A stretch of DNA of 64,000 nucleotides from Frigoribacterium faeni. Its GTDB lineage: Bacteria; Actinomycetota; Actinomycetes; Actinomycetales; Microbacteriaceae. Shown here piece by piece: positions 52,503 through 60,917 of the stretch. The stretch lies in the NCBI RefSeq assembly GCF_011761235.1, contig NZ_JAAOYW010000004.1, forward strand, positions 1 to 64,000. Direction: 5' to 3'. Under the pieces are notes generated by a model. That model saw only the letters and a list, made by a program, of their open reading frames with translations. It was not told the origin of the DNA and searched no databases. Each line of letters opens with the position of its first letter. The first letter of the stretch is position 1. A program made the translations under genes and the position numbers.

Positions 52503-52835
52503 TCAACGCGTCACAAGGAGCGACAGGGCCACGACGAGTGCAACCACCCCGACGAAACCCGCGGTGACCAAGAGGCGGACCTTGAACCGGGCCCAGGGCA
52601 GAGCCACGAAAGCTGCGGCCACAACGGCTGTTCCGATCCCCATGCTCTTGGCTGCCTGAGCCACCCCCTCGGCAACCTGCGCCTCTGACTCACAGCCGGT
52701 GTCGGCCGTGCCGCACCACCCGATGAAGCCCGGAATCGCGGTGAAAGTGAGTGTGCCCACGGCGAGGAGACTCATCCAGGCCACATGCGCGACCGCGAGA
52801 GTCGCTCGGCTCGGCCGTTGCTCCTCAGCTGACAT
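52503..52835 (-). CDS. Three-helix membrane protein (cassette)
   Basis: This 110-residue protein has helices at about 15-38, 62-80 and 87-108, and two Cys in the outside loop (GWCGTADTGCESEAQ). ATG 52835 is chosen for GAGGAG upstream. Function unknown. It points against the elements that flank it. Confidence 0.65.
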   Translation of the reverse strand: MSAEEQRPSRATLAVAHVAWMSLLAVGTLTFTAIPGFIGWCGTADTGCESEAQVAEGVAQAAKSMGIGTAVVAAAFVALPWARFKVRLLVTAGFVGVVALVVALSLLVTR

Positions 52836-52902
52836 GACACTCCTCGGCAACAGGTTACGAAGCTGATTGGTCTGGTGCGCTCCCCAGTGAAGGGGGTGAA
52901 TC

Positions 52903-52920
52903 GTGCCCGGTAGGGGATCC
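52903..52920 (+). repeat. Array element E8
   Basis: GTGCCCGGTAGGGGATCC. Confidence 0.78.
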
Positions 52921-52970
52921 CGACGCGGGCACACGGGCTGCAGCCGAGGGAGCGCGAGCAGGTAGAAGGA

Positions 52971-53165
52971 TCAACCAGCTCGCTCTCGCAAGATTCGGTC
53001 AACGATTTCTTGGTCGAGCTCGATCCGCCGCTGACGATCCGCGTACTCAGCTCGAGGGTCGCTTTTGCGGTCCCAGATCTCCCACGTGCGCTTGAGCTGC
53101 CGGGCGCGCGCCTTCAAATCGTCGGTACTGAGCTGGACTAGGTCCTCGTAGGTCTCACCGGTCAT
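52971..53165 (-). CDS. Small charged helical protein (cassette)
   Basis: This 64-residue, highly charged protein is probably one long helix or a helical hairpin: LVQLSTDDLKARARQLKRTW, then EYADRQRRIELDQEIVDRIL. It could be a coiled-coil partner or antitoxin-like protein, but no partner gene is adjacent. Alone between E8 and E9. Confidence 0.55.
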   Translation of the reverse strand: MTGETYEDLVQLSTDDLKARARQLKRTWEIWDRKSDPRAEYADRQRRIELDQEIVDRILRERAG

Positions 53166-53195
53166 GGTTCCGAGACTAAGTGGGGCATCGCGACC

Positions 53196-53213
53196 TGTCG
53201 CGTATGACGATCG
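53196..53213 (+). repeat. Array element E9 (diverged)
   Basis: TGTCGCGTATGACGATCG. The central CGAT is altered, but length and ends are kept. Confidence 0.6.
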
Positions 53214-53227
53214 TCTTCCGTCCGCGT

Positions 53228-53647
53228 TCAGTGGTTCGAATGGCCGCCAGGGCGCGAGGTGCGGACAGTCCTGACTATGGCGATGACGAGGAGCGTTAGA
53301 CCAAGGAGTGCCGGGGCGTAGATGAACCCGGTGAGCAGCCAGGTGTCAGCTGTGCCTCGGGTGGTCTCGATGACGGAGTCAGTGACGTAAGTGCACTCGC
53401 GAGCGAGCGGCCAGGCGGAGAAGGAACCCGCAACTAGGTGGGTTTGGAACTGTGAATCTTCGAGATACGGGCCCTCGACGGCGCACTTATATGTCGCGCC
53501 TTTATAGACGTAAAGCAGTCGGACAGCGAGGAGGAGTGCTCCCGACGCGGCGATGAGCGCGGCGCCGGCCAGCCCCTGGAAGGGATAGGACATGAACAAG
53601 CGGCGCATCGACCTAGCTAAGGGCCCATGGCCGTTAGGCACATCCAC
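53228..53647 (-). CDS. Two-helix membrane protein, cassette paralogue 2
   Basis: This 139-residue paralogue of the gene at 49526 has the same layout. It has helix LAGAALIAASGALLLAVRLL, loop YKGATYKCAVEGPYLEDSQF with two conserved Cys, and second helix near 103-126. The start is GTG 53647 (aligned with ATG 49933). The DNA upstream is also related to that of the paralogue, up to and including the array element. Confidence 0.75.
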   Translation of the reverse strand: MDVPNGHGPLARSMRRLFMSYPFQGLAGAALIAASGALLLAVRLLYVYKGATYKCAVEGPYLEDSQFQTHLVAGSFSAWPLARECTYVTDSVIETTRGTADTWLLTGFIYAPALLGLTLLVIAIVRTVRTSRPGGHSNH

Positions 53648-53680
53648 CGCGAGAGCGACTCAAGGGAAGCAGCCCATGCC

Positions 53681-53698
53681 GTGCTGATAAGGGATGCG
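53681..53698 (+). repeat. Array element E10
   Basis: GTGCTGATAAGGGATGCG. Upstream of paralogue 2, at a position matching E2 upstream of paralogue 1. Confidence 0.65.
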
Positions 53699-53766
53699 CC
53701 CGCGGACTGAGGGGCGATCAGAACTCATCGCGCTGAGTCCTCCGTGCGGGCCTGTATGCTCCGACC

Positions 53767-54609
53767 GTGCAACCAGAGACGGTGCTTCTCCACGATGCGA
53801 CGAGACCGAGCTGGGCGGGGTTGGGGCCGCGGCCGATCCGGGCGCGTGTCTGGCCGAGCCGCCGAGAGGGGCCGGCTGCGACGGTCTTGTTGTCCCACGG
53901 CACCGGCGGCGCCGGGGAGGACCTCGATTGGCTGGCCGCGCCGTTGAACGAGGCAGGCTACCTCGTCGCTTCTGTCGACCATCACGGCAACAGCTACAAC
54001 GACGAGTACCTCGTCGAGGGCTTCACCCTGGTGTCTGAGCGGCCGAGAGACATCAGCTACCTTCTGGACCACGTCCAGAGCCAGTACGACGTTGACGAGC
54101 GCCGGATCGGCAGCGCCGGCTTCTCCCTCGGGGGCTACACCGTCGCCGCTCTGCTCGGTGCGGAGATCGACGCTCGGGTCATGAGCGCCCTCTTCGTCGG
54201 ACACGTCCGTGCCCCGCACGTGCCCGAGTTCCCGGACCTCATGGAGGCATTGCGCGCGAAGTACTCGATGGAGCAACTCGAGCTCCTGGCCCGGTCCGCT
54301 GCGAGTCCCGTCCGCGATCCTCGCGTGCGCGTCGGAGCCCTCTTCGCACCCGGCATAGCAGAGGTCCTCACGCCTGAGTCCCTGAGGATGATCGAGGCGC
54401 CCGTGCTCGTGCGCTGGGGTGACGTCGACGACATCACGCCCCCTTCGGAGAACGCACGCGTGTACGCCGATCTCATGCCTCGAGCGGAGGCTTCCAGCGT
54501 GGGCCCGACCGCGGGCCACTACATCTTTCTCGGTGACCGAGATGATCCTTCCCACGTCCGGGACGCCGCCGCCGCGGACACTGTCGACTTCTTCGCCCGC
54601 CACCTCTGA
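53767..54609 (+). CDS. Dienelactone-hydrolase-like alpha/beta hydrolase (cassette)
   Basis: This 280-residue hydrolase has VLLSHGTGGAGEDLDWLAAP (oxyanion loop), SVDHHGNSYNDEY, nucleophile elbow IGSAGFSLGGYTVAALLGAE, acid region LVRWGDVDDITPP and final His near GPTAGHYIF. It has no signal peptide, so it is cytoplasmic. The substrate is unknown. GTG 53767 starts the gene. It is the largest cassette gene, between E10 and E11. Its GC is higher than that of its neighbours. Confidence 0.8.
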   Translation: MQPETVLLHDATRPSWAGLGPRPIRARVWPSRREGPAATVLLSHGTGGAGEDLDWLAAPLNEAGYLVASVDHHGNSYNDEYLVEGFTLVSERPRDISYLLDHVQSQYDVDERRIGSAGFSLGGYTVAALLGAEIDARVMSALFVGHVRAPHVPEFPDLMEALRAKYSMEQLELLARSAASPVRDPRVRVGALFAPGIAEVLTPESLRMIEAPVLVRWGDVDDITPPSENARVYADLMPRAEASSVGPTAGHYIFLGDRDDPSHVRDAAAADTVDFFARHL

Positions 54610-54693
54610 TCAAGACCAAAGAGAAGGCAGGGCGCTGAGCGGCACATCGGCCCCCTTCACCGTCCTGGAAACGGCTAAAGGACGGAGGCAGCA

Positions 54694-54711
54694 GTGTCCG
54701 ATAAGGGATCG
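54694..54711 (+). repeat. Array element E11
   Basis: GTGTCCGATAAGGGATCG. Last copy seen, 179 bases before the SdpI-like gene. Confidence 0.78.
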
Positions 54712-54889
54712 CCAGTCGGGCCAGGGACCGCCGCCCGCCCGCCGGGCTCTCACTCGGACGGCGATCGCGAAGGGGAGGCCGGTCGAGCACGGGGTGTCGA
54801 CGCCCCGAGTGCTGCTCTCTGCAGGGTGTGCAACGGTAGAGGTGGGACCCCGCAGACCTCTCGGCCAGGGGTGCCGGAAGGAACACATC

Positions 54890-55240
54890 ATGACCGTCTT
54901 CGTAGCTGTTGCCTTGTCCGTTCTCGCGTTCGTCATCGCCCGTCTCGCCGGACGGGGAACCGTCGGGGCCAACGGGCTGGTGGGCATTCGCACGCCGGCG
55001 TTGCGGTCCTCAGACGCGGCATGGAGAGCAGGGCATCGAGCCGCCGTGCCCGTCCTGGCCGCTCTGACCATCATCTCGGCCACGGCGGGAGCCGCCATCC
55101 TCGCCACCACGTGGGGCATGGGCTCTGACGTCACGAACATGGCCGGGCTGTGGGTCATCGGCCTTGTCGTCGCCGGAATGGTCCTCGCAGCGATGCGTGC
55201 CGACTCAGTCGCGGCCACCACAGACCCTGGGACGCGCTGA
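54890..55240 (+). CDS. SdpI/YfhL-family membrane protein
   Basis: This 116-residue membrane protein has the family signature GANGLVGIRTPALRSSDAAW followed by RAGHRAA, and three helices. In Bacillus subtilis SdpI gives immunity to the SdpC toxin; most homologues are uncharacterised. ATG 54890 has GGAAGGA upstream. It follows E11, but no element is visible after it. Confidence 0.82.
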   Translation: MTVFVAVALSVLAFVIARLAGRGTVGANGLVGIRTPALRSSDAAWRAGHRAAVPVLAALTIISATAGAAILATTWGMGSDVTNMAGLWVIGLVVAGMVLAAMRADSVAATTDPGTR

Positions 55241-55282
55241 CGGAGAGGTCAGCTGAGGGCCCCCTTGACTCGCGGCGACTGG

Positions 55283-55504
55283 TCACGGCACCGGGATGGG
55301 GGTGATCCAGTGATCGGTCCCCACCGAGACATCCAGGCGGACGCTGAGAGGGTCCTCCCTTGACGGCAATGGGATGCTCCCGCTGCTGGTGACGTCACGT
55401 GTGCAGTCGCCCGAGCAGAACGTGCCGAGAGTGATCGTGAACTCGCCGGCGGAGCAGGCGACGCAGAAGCGCAGTCGTGTCGAGGACGGGTCGGGCCTGG
55501 CCAC
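55283..55504 (-). CDS. Small Cys-rich hypothetical protein
   Basis: This 73-residue protein (GTG 55504) has RFCVACSAGEFTITLGTFCS then GDCTRDVTSS, with four cysteines in CxxC-x13-CxxxC spacing that could bind zinc. The second half is beta-rich (PLSVRLDVSVGTDHWITP). Family unknown. It sits at the right edge of the island. Confidence 0.5.
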   Translation of the reverse strand: MARPDPSSTRLRFCVACSAGEFTITLGTFCSGDCTRDVTSSGSIPLPSREDPLSVRLDVSVGTDHWITPIPVP

Positions 55505-55549
55505 GTCGAAGGTGGCCGCACCGGTGCCGTGTTCGTGCAGCGACGGGGG

Positions 55550-56158
55550 CTACGCCGCCTCTCCCCCGCCGGGCTGCACGTCGGCGCCGAACAGCACCGA
55601 GGCCTGCTCCCGCGGGGCGAACAGTCGCTCGAAGTCGCGCTCGTTGGGCACCCAGATGTCGCGCCACAAGTCCTCGTGCGAGCGCCCGAGCCGTCGGTCC
55701 CGGGCGATGCCGCGCTCGGTCGCCGTGTCGAGGTCGACGTCGCACCACACCGCGACGTCGACCGCGGGCAGAGCCTCCGGGTGGAACAGCCCGATCACGT
55801 CGACGACGAGCACCTCGGCGCGGGGCAGGCGCTCCGACGGACCGAGGGCCCGGGCGGACCAGTCGTACCGGCGGAACTCCCCTGCCTGCCCATCGCGGAA
55901 CGGCACCAGGACGGTCGAGACGAGCCGCGCCCGGTCGACGCCGTCCCAGTCGCTCGACCGCCGGTGCGACCGGACCGGGTCGAGGAAGTCGTCGCCACGC
56001 ATCCTCACCGCGCTCGGCAGCACCTCGACGAGGCCGCGGGCCAGCGTCGACTTGCCCGATCCGCCGTAGCCCGAGATCCCGACGACGACCGGACCAGCGG
56101 CCTCGGCCGCCCGCGCGGCGATGAGGTCGGCGAGACCGGCGAGATCCGTGCGCTCCAT
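55550..56158 (-). CDS. Uridine-kinase-like P-loop protein (core copy)
   Basis: This 202-residue kinase-like protein has Walker A GISGYGGSGKSTLARGLVEV, RMRGDDFLDPVRSHRRSSDW, RRYDWSARALG and VLVVDVIGLFHPEALPAVDV. It would phosphorylate a small molecule, possibly a nucleoside. Its GC and codon use match the core. It is the paralogue of the cassette gene at 50601; the C-termini differ. Likely monocistronic. Confidence 0.8.
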   Translation of the reverse strand: MERTDLAGLADLIAARAAEAAGPVVVGISGYGGSGKSTLARGLVEVLPSAVRMRGDDFLDPVRSHRRSSDWDGVDRARLVSTVLVPFRDGQAGEFRRYDWSARALGPSERLPRAEVLVVDVIGLFHPEALPAVDVAVWCDVDLDTATERGIARDRRLGRSHEDLWRDIWVPNERDFERLFAPREQASVLFGADVQPGGGEAA

Positions 56159-56526
56159 CCGACGAACCTACGAGAGCACCAGCACCACCGGCACCAGCAC
56201 CAGGACACGTACCCACGCGCGCGGCCCCGCACCCGAGATCCCGACCACCACCCTCTCGACCTGCCCTGCCTCCACCCTGTAGCGTCCAGGCAGAACGGTC
56301 CCCGAGGCGAGACCCGGTCGACGCCCCGCGCGGCGGCCCCGACTCCCTCATCGACGAGCACGCCCCGACCTGGTCGGGCCCGCTCCCGCACCCCCAGGAT
56401 CCATGGCCACGCAGAGCTGAGTCGGCGCCTCGAGCGCCGACCCCCGACGCGAGCAGCACGCTCGCCTCCTCTGCCTGCCCGGCCCGCGCCTTCTCGTGGG
56501 TCGACGACCCCCAAGGACCTGTCCCC
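56159..56526. other. Gene-free interval
   Basis: No convincing gene or strong hairpin is seen. Short AGCACCAGCACC-type repeats lie at 56174-56200. The remainder is the leader of the MFS gene at 56527. Confidence 0.5.
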
Positions 56527-57795
56527 GTGCGCTTCCTCCCTGCCCGTTCCCGGGCCTCGCTCGCGAGCCTCCGCGAGCACCGACCCGTCACCGTCGCCGT
56601 CCTCGTCGACACGATCGGCGCGGGCCTGACCCTGCCGCTGACGATCGTGTACTTCACCGTCACCACCGACGTGCCGCTCGCCGTGCTCGGCACCCTCGCC
56701 GCCGTGAGCGCGCTGGTCGCGCTGCCCGTGGGCCTCGTCGGCGGGGTGCTCACCGACCGGTTCGGCGCGAAGGCGTCGATGATCGTCAACAACCTGATGT
56801 CGGCCGCGGGCTTCGCGCTCTACCTCGTCGCCGACGACCCGGCGACGATCGCCGCCGCGATGTTCCTCACGGGTGCGTCCGAGCGCCTCTACTGGACGGC
56901 GTGGACCGCCTACGTGCACGACCTCGCCGCCGGCCGGCCCTTCGAGCGCTGGTTCGCGTTCCTCGAGGCGACCAAGGCCGCCGCGCTCGGGACGGGCGCC
57001 GTCGTCGCGGCCGTCACCCTCGCCCGCGGCGGGGACGGCCTGCGCTGGCTGATCGTCGCCAACGTGGTCTCGAGCATCGTCGCGGCGGTCGTGTTCGCGT
57101 CGCAGCGCACCGGCGGGCGGGCCGCCGCGGCCACGCCGCCGACCCAGACCCCGAAGGAGGCGCCCCACGGCACCCTGCGCGACTTCGCCCTCTCGAGACC
57201 GATGCGCCTCATCACGCTCGGCCAGCTCCTCCTCGGCCCGGCGATGGTCCTGCCCAACGTCGCCCTCAGCGTCTGGTTCGTGCAGCAGTGGGGCATGCCG
57301 GCGACGGTCGCGCCCGTGCAGTTCGCGGTGGCGACGGGCCTCTGCGCGCTCTTGCAGACCTCGGTCACCCGGTGGGTCGCGGGCAGGGACCGGGGCACCC
57401 TCGTCGCGGTCGGCGCCCTGCTGACCGGCGCGACCGCGGTCCCGCTCGCGGTGCTGCCGCCGCAGAGCGGCGTCGCCGCCTGGGCCTGGGTCGTCGCCGT
57501 CGCCGTGGTGCTCGCGGCGGCCGACATGCTGCTCGTGCCCGCCGCGAACGCGGTCATGGCCGAGGCGCCTCACCCGCGTGTGCGGGGTCGTGCGATCGGC
57601 GTGTTCCAGACCGCGAGCTCGGTCGGCACGGCGCTGTTCCCGCTGACGCTCGGCCTGGTCGAGACCGACCGGCCGTGGCTGCTCTGGGTGGTGACCGTCG
57701 TGGTGTTCGTCGGGGCAGCTGGGGCGTGGCGGGCGGCGGTCGCGGCCCTGCCCGACCGGGTCCGCCGGGCGACCGCCGCGGACGTCGACGCGTGA
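56527..57795 (+). CDS. MFS transporter
   Basis: This 422-residue carrier with about twelve helices starts at GTG 56527. Landmarks are VAVLVDTIGAGLTLPLTIVY, LVGGVLTDRFGAKASMIVNN (motif A) and a late RVRGRAIGVFQTASSVGTAL. It is probably an exporter of unknown substrate. No regulator gene is adjacent. Confidence 0.88.
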   Translation: MRFLPARSRASLASLREHRPVTVAVLVDTIGAGLTLPLTIVYFTVTTDVPLAVLGTLAAVSALVALPVGLVGGVLTDRFGAKASMIVNNLMSAAGFALYLVADDPATIAAAMFLTGASERLYWTAWTAYVHDLAAGRPFERWFAFLEATKAAALGTGAVVAAVTLARGGDGLRWLIVANVVSSIVAAVVFASQRTGGRAAAATPPTQTPKEAPHGTLRDFALSRPMRLITLGQLLLGPAMVLPNVALSVWFVQQWGMPATVAPVQFAVATGLCALLQTSVTRWVAGRDRGTLVAVGALLTGATAVPLAVLPPQSGVAAWAWVVAVAVVLAAADMLLVPAANAVMAEAPHPRVRGRAIGVFQTASSVGTALFPLTLGLVETDRPWLLWVVTVVVFVGAAGAWRAAVAALPDRVRRATAADVDA

Positions 57796-57975
57796 GGGCG
57801 GACCGGCCCCTGCACGGGGGGTCGATCTCGTGCATACCGAGCAGTACCCCTGCCCTAGGCTCAGGCTGAGCTCGGTCGTCACCCGTCCCGAGAGACCGAG
57901 CGGCGGCCCATCGGCCGGGTGCCCGGACATCCCCCTCCGCAGCCCCGCTGCCCCGTGAGAACTGGACCCCCGCCC

Positions 57976-59835
57976 ATGTCGCGCCTCCGGACGCCCTCGG
58001 CCTCTGCCCCTGCCCGCTCCCTCCGCGCGGGCCTCGTCGCGACCCTGGCAGCGGTCGCCCTGCTCCCGCTCTCGCTGGGCGTCGGCGCGTCGGCCGCGTC
58101 GGCGGCCGAGGTGACGCGGACCATCAACGTCGGGTCGGTGCCCCTCGACGTCGCCGTGAGCCCCGACGGATCGCGCATCGCCGTCGCGAACTCGGACGAC
58201 GAGACCGTCTCGATCATCGACCGGTCCACCCTCGGCGTGATCGCGACCGTCCCGGTCGGCGACCGTCCGGGTCGCATCGCGTTCTCGCCGGACGGCGGCA
58301 CGGCGTACGCCCTCGTGGGCGAGTTCTCGTCGTCGATCGACGTGATCGACGTGGCGACGAGCCAGGTGGTGGGCTCCATCCCCGGCGTGGGCTTCCTGAC
58401 CCTCGACTTCGCCGTGACGGCCGACGGCAGCACCGCCTGGGTGGCCCAGTTCGGCCGTGGCGGCCTGGTCCGCGTCGACCTCCGGGCGCGAGCCGTGACG
58501 GGGTCCTACCCCGCCGGCAACGCGTTCGTCTCCCTCGTCGTGAGCACGGACGGCTCGACGGTCTTCGCCCGTGAGGCGAACAGCTCGACGGACACGAACG
58601 GCCTGGTGAGGAAGTTCGACACGCGCACGAACACGGTGACCTCGAGCGCTGCCCTGGGCAAGTCGGGCACGCTGGCACTGACGCCGGACGGTTCGGCCCT
58701 GTGGGCGACGTACGGCGAGCCGGCCATCGCGATCCTGGACACGGCCACGAACACCGTCTCGGCGACCTTCCCGGTCGACGGCGTGCCCGACCGCATCGCG
58801 TTCAGCCCGGACGGCGCGACGGCGTACGCCACGATCCCGACCTCGGGGAGCGTGCTGGCGATCGACACCGCGTCGCGGAAGGTCGTCGACACCACCCAGA
58901 TCGGCCAGTACCCCAGCGGGCTCGCCCTCACCCCCGACGACGAGCTCCTCCTGGTCTCGGACGCGTTCGGCAGGTCGGTCTCGGTCGTCGAGCTGCCCGC
59001 CGCACCGGTCTTCACGGCGGCGTCGCCGGCGACCACCGCCACGGTGGGCCAGGCGTACTCGTACGTCTTCGCCGCTTCCGGCGCACCGGACCCCACCTTC
59101 GCCGTCGCCTCCGGCGCCCTGCCCGCCGGGCTCACCCTGACCGACGACGGGACGCTCTCGGGCACCCCGACGACCGCCGGCACGAGCACGTTCACCGTCG
59201 CCGCCGTCAACGGCGTCGCCCCGGCCGCGACGACCGGTCAGATCACCGTGACGGTCGCGCCCGTGGCCGCACCGGCGCCCGCCCCGGCTCCTGCGCCGAC
59301 GCCCGACCGCCTCCCTGCGCCCGCCGTCACGAGCCCGACCCCGGGGCAGGCGGTCACGGGCCCGGTGACCTACCGCGGCACCGGCACCCCGGGCTCGCTC
59401 ATCGCCCTCGTCAGCTACGAGGGCGACACGCCCCCGCAGTCGTCGGGCCCGGTCGAGGAGGCCGTCGCCGCTGCCGACCCGATCCGCGTGGCGGACGACG
59501 GCACCTGGTCGCGCACCCTGACGGTCGCGCCCGGCGGCTACACGACCTTCGCGGTCGAGTTCCTCCGCGACGCCGACGGCACCGTGACGAACAGCTCCCC
59601 GGCCTCCGACCCGGTCTCGTACACCGTCACCGCGGCGGCGGCCCCTGCCGTCGCCGCACCGACCGCGCCCGTCGCCTCGGGCGCCTCCTCGGGCCCGTCC
59701 GCCACGAGGCTCGCCTCCACCGGATCCGACACGGCGGGGCTCGTCGCCGAACTCGGCGCCCTGCTCGCCGCCGCGGGCACCGCCCTCACCGTCGCGTCCC
59801 GCCGGCGCCGCGCGGCGATCACCGCCCGCGACTAG
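57976..59835 (+). CDS. LAxTG-anchored beta-propeller surface protein
   Basis: This 619-residue exported protein has a signal peptide (about 1-40, ending ASAASAAE). It then has a seven-bladed YVTN-type propeller (about 41-345) with repeated IAFSPDG or VSPDG motifs such as PDRIAFSPDGATAYATIPTS. A putative Ig domain follows (FTAASPATTATVGQAYSYVF and GTLSGTPTTAGTSTFTV), then a Pro/Ala linker, a second beta domain (about 450-555), and the sorting signal LASTG with helix and RRRR tail. LAxTG signals are used by class E sortases in high-GC actinobacteria. A terminator follows at 59847. Confidence 0.88.
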   Translation: MSRLRTPSASAPARSLRAGLVATLAAVALLPLSLGVGASAASAAEVTRTINVGSVPLDVAVSPDGSRIAVANSDDETVSIIDRSTLGVIATVPVGDRPGRIAFSPDGGTAYALVGEFSSSIDVIDVATSQVVGSIPGVGFLTLDFAVTADGSTAWVAQFGRGGLVRVDLRARAVTGSYPAGNAFVSLVVSTDGSTVFAREANSSTDTNGLVRKFDTRTNTVTSSAALGKSGTLALTPDGSALWATYGEPAIAILDTATNTVSATFPVDGVPDRIAFSPDGATAYATIPTSGSVLAIDTASRKVVDTTQIGQYPSGLALTPDDELLLVSDAFGRSVSVVELPAAPVFTAASPATTATVGQAYSYVFAASGAPDPTFAVASGALPAGLTLTDDGTLSGTPTTAGTSTFTVAAVNGVAPAATTGQITVTVAPVAAPAPAPAPAPTPDRLPAPAVTSPTPGQAVTGPVTYRGTGTPGSLIALVSYEGDTPPQSSGPVEEAVAAADPIRVADDGTWSRTLTVAPGGYTTFAVEFLRDADGTVTNSSPASDPVSYTVTAAAAPAVAAPTAPVASGASSGPSATRLASTGSDTAGLVAELGALLAAAGTALTVASRRRRAAITARD

Positions 59836-59846
59836 GCACGACCGCC

Positions 59847-59882
59847 CGGAGCCCCCTGCGTCGCCCGACGCGGGGGGCTCCG
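59847..59882 (+). terminator. Terminator of the surface-protein gene
   Basis: CGGAGCCCCCTGCGTCG (59847-59863) and CGACGCGGGGGGCTCCG (59866-59882) pair with one G-U, 11 bases past the stop. Confidence 0.75.
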
Positions 59883-60072
59883 TCGTGCGCTCGGGTGCGC
59901 GAGACCGCAGCCGCCGGCACGACCGGAGCGCCGCCTCCTCGAAGGATCCTCAGCGATCTCGCCGGTGACCCGGCTACTGTCGCCGAACGGCAACACGCGT
60001 CGCCCAGAGGCGGCGCCGGCCGACACCCGCAGCACCCGCGACACCCGACATCGACGGCAAAGGAGCCAGCTC

Positions 60073-60816
60073 ATGGACAGACTCACGAACAAGATCGCCC
60101 TGATCAGCGGAGGCGCACGAGGCATGGGCGCCTCGCACGCCCGCGCGATCGTGGCCGAGGGAGGCAAGGTCGTCGTCGGCGACCTGCTCGACGACGAGGG
60201 CCGCGCGCTGGCCGCCGAGCTCGGCGACGCCGCCCGCTACGTCCACCTCGACGTGACCTCGCCCGACGACTGGGCCGCGGCCGTGCAGACCGCGGTCAGC
60301 GAGTTCGGCGGCCTCAACGTGCTCGTCAACAACGCCGGCATCGTCAACTTCGGCCGGCTGGGCACGTACACGCTCGACCAGTGGAACACCATCCTCGGCA
60401 TCAACGTCACGGGCGCCTTCATCGGCATCACGGCAGCCAAGGAGGCGATGGTCGCGTCGGCCCCGTCGTCGATCGTCAACATCTCCTCCACCGCAGGGCT
60501 CCAGGGCACCACGGCGCTGCACGGCTACGTGGCGTCGAAGTTCGCGATCCGCGGCCTGACGAAGTCGGTCGCGCTCGAGCTCGGCAGCGAGAAGGTGCGC
60601 GCGAACTCGGTGCACCCGGGCGTCATCCGCACGCCGATGACCGACGGCCTCGAGCTCGGCGACCAGCTCGGCGCCCTGCACCGCATCGGCGAGCCCGAGG
60701 AGGTGTCGGCCCTCGTCGTCTACCTGGCCAGCGACGAGTCCAGCTTCCAGACCGGCGCCGAGTTCGTCATCGACGGCGGCGAGCTCGCGGGCGAGAGCGA
60801 CAGCGTCAGCGAGTGA
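60073..60816 (+). CDS. Short-chain dehydrogenase/reductase
   Basis: This 247-residue classical SDR has cofactor site ALISGGARGMGASHARAIVA, VVGDLLDDE (the Asp selects NAD), NNAGIVNFGRLG and catalytic Ser-Tyr-Lys in NISSTAGLQGTTALHGYVAS-K. The C-terminus ends SFQTGAEFVIDGGELAG. It is closest to 3-alpha/20-beta-hydroxysteroid-dehydrogenase-like enzymes. The substrate is unknown. ATG 60073 follows AAGGAGCCAGCTC. Confidence 0.9.
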   Translation: MDRLTNKIALISGGARGMGASHARAIVAEGGKVVVGDLLDDEGRALAAELGDAARYVHLDVTSPDDWAAAVQTAVSEFGGLNVLVNNAGIVNFGRLGTYTLDQWNTILGINVTGAFIGITAAKEAMVASAPSSIVNISSTAGLQGTTALHGYVASKFAIRGLTKSVALELGSEKVRANSVHPGVIRTPMTDGLELGDQLGALHRIGEPEEVSALVVYLASDESSFQTGAEFVIDGGELAGESDSVSE

Positions 60817-60917
60817 CCCCGCGCCGGGCCGTGCCCATCGGCCCGGCCCGGCCTCGGTCGGCGGCCCCACGGCCGGGCGGACCAAGGCGACCTGAGACCC
60901 CGAGCTAGCCTGACCGC

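Noticed and set aside
49485-54711. CRISPR array
   Set aside because: The elements are only 18 bp, diverged, spaced 260-1000 bp, and the intervals are genes rather than short unique spacers. No cas gene is present.
49485-54711. Classical integron with attC sites
   Set aside because: No tyrosine integrase with the IntI insert, no GTTRRRY/RYYYAAC core sites and no 60-bp imperfect palindromes. Only the gene-by-gene layout is integron-like.
49485-54711. Array elements as promoters of the following gene
   Set aside because: Four of the genes run against the element, and several elements lie at 3' ends or contain a stop codon.
44725-55550. Prophage or conjugative element
   Set aside because: No capsid, terminase, portal, relaxase or type IV secretion gene. 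The island holds small unrelated genes only.
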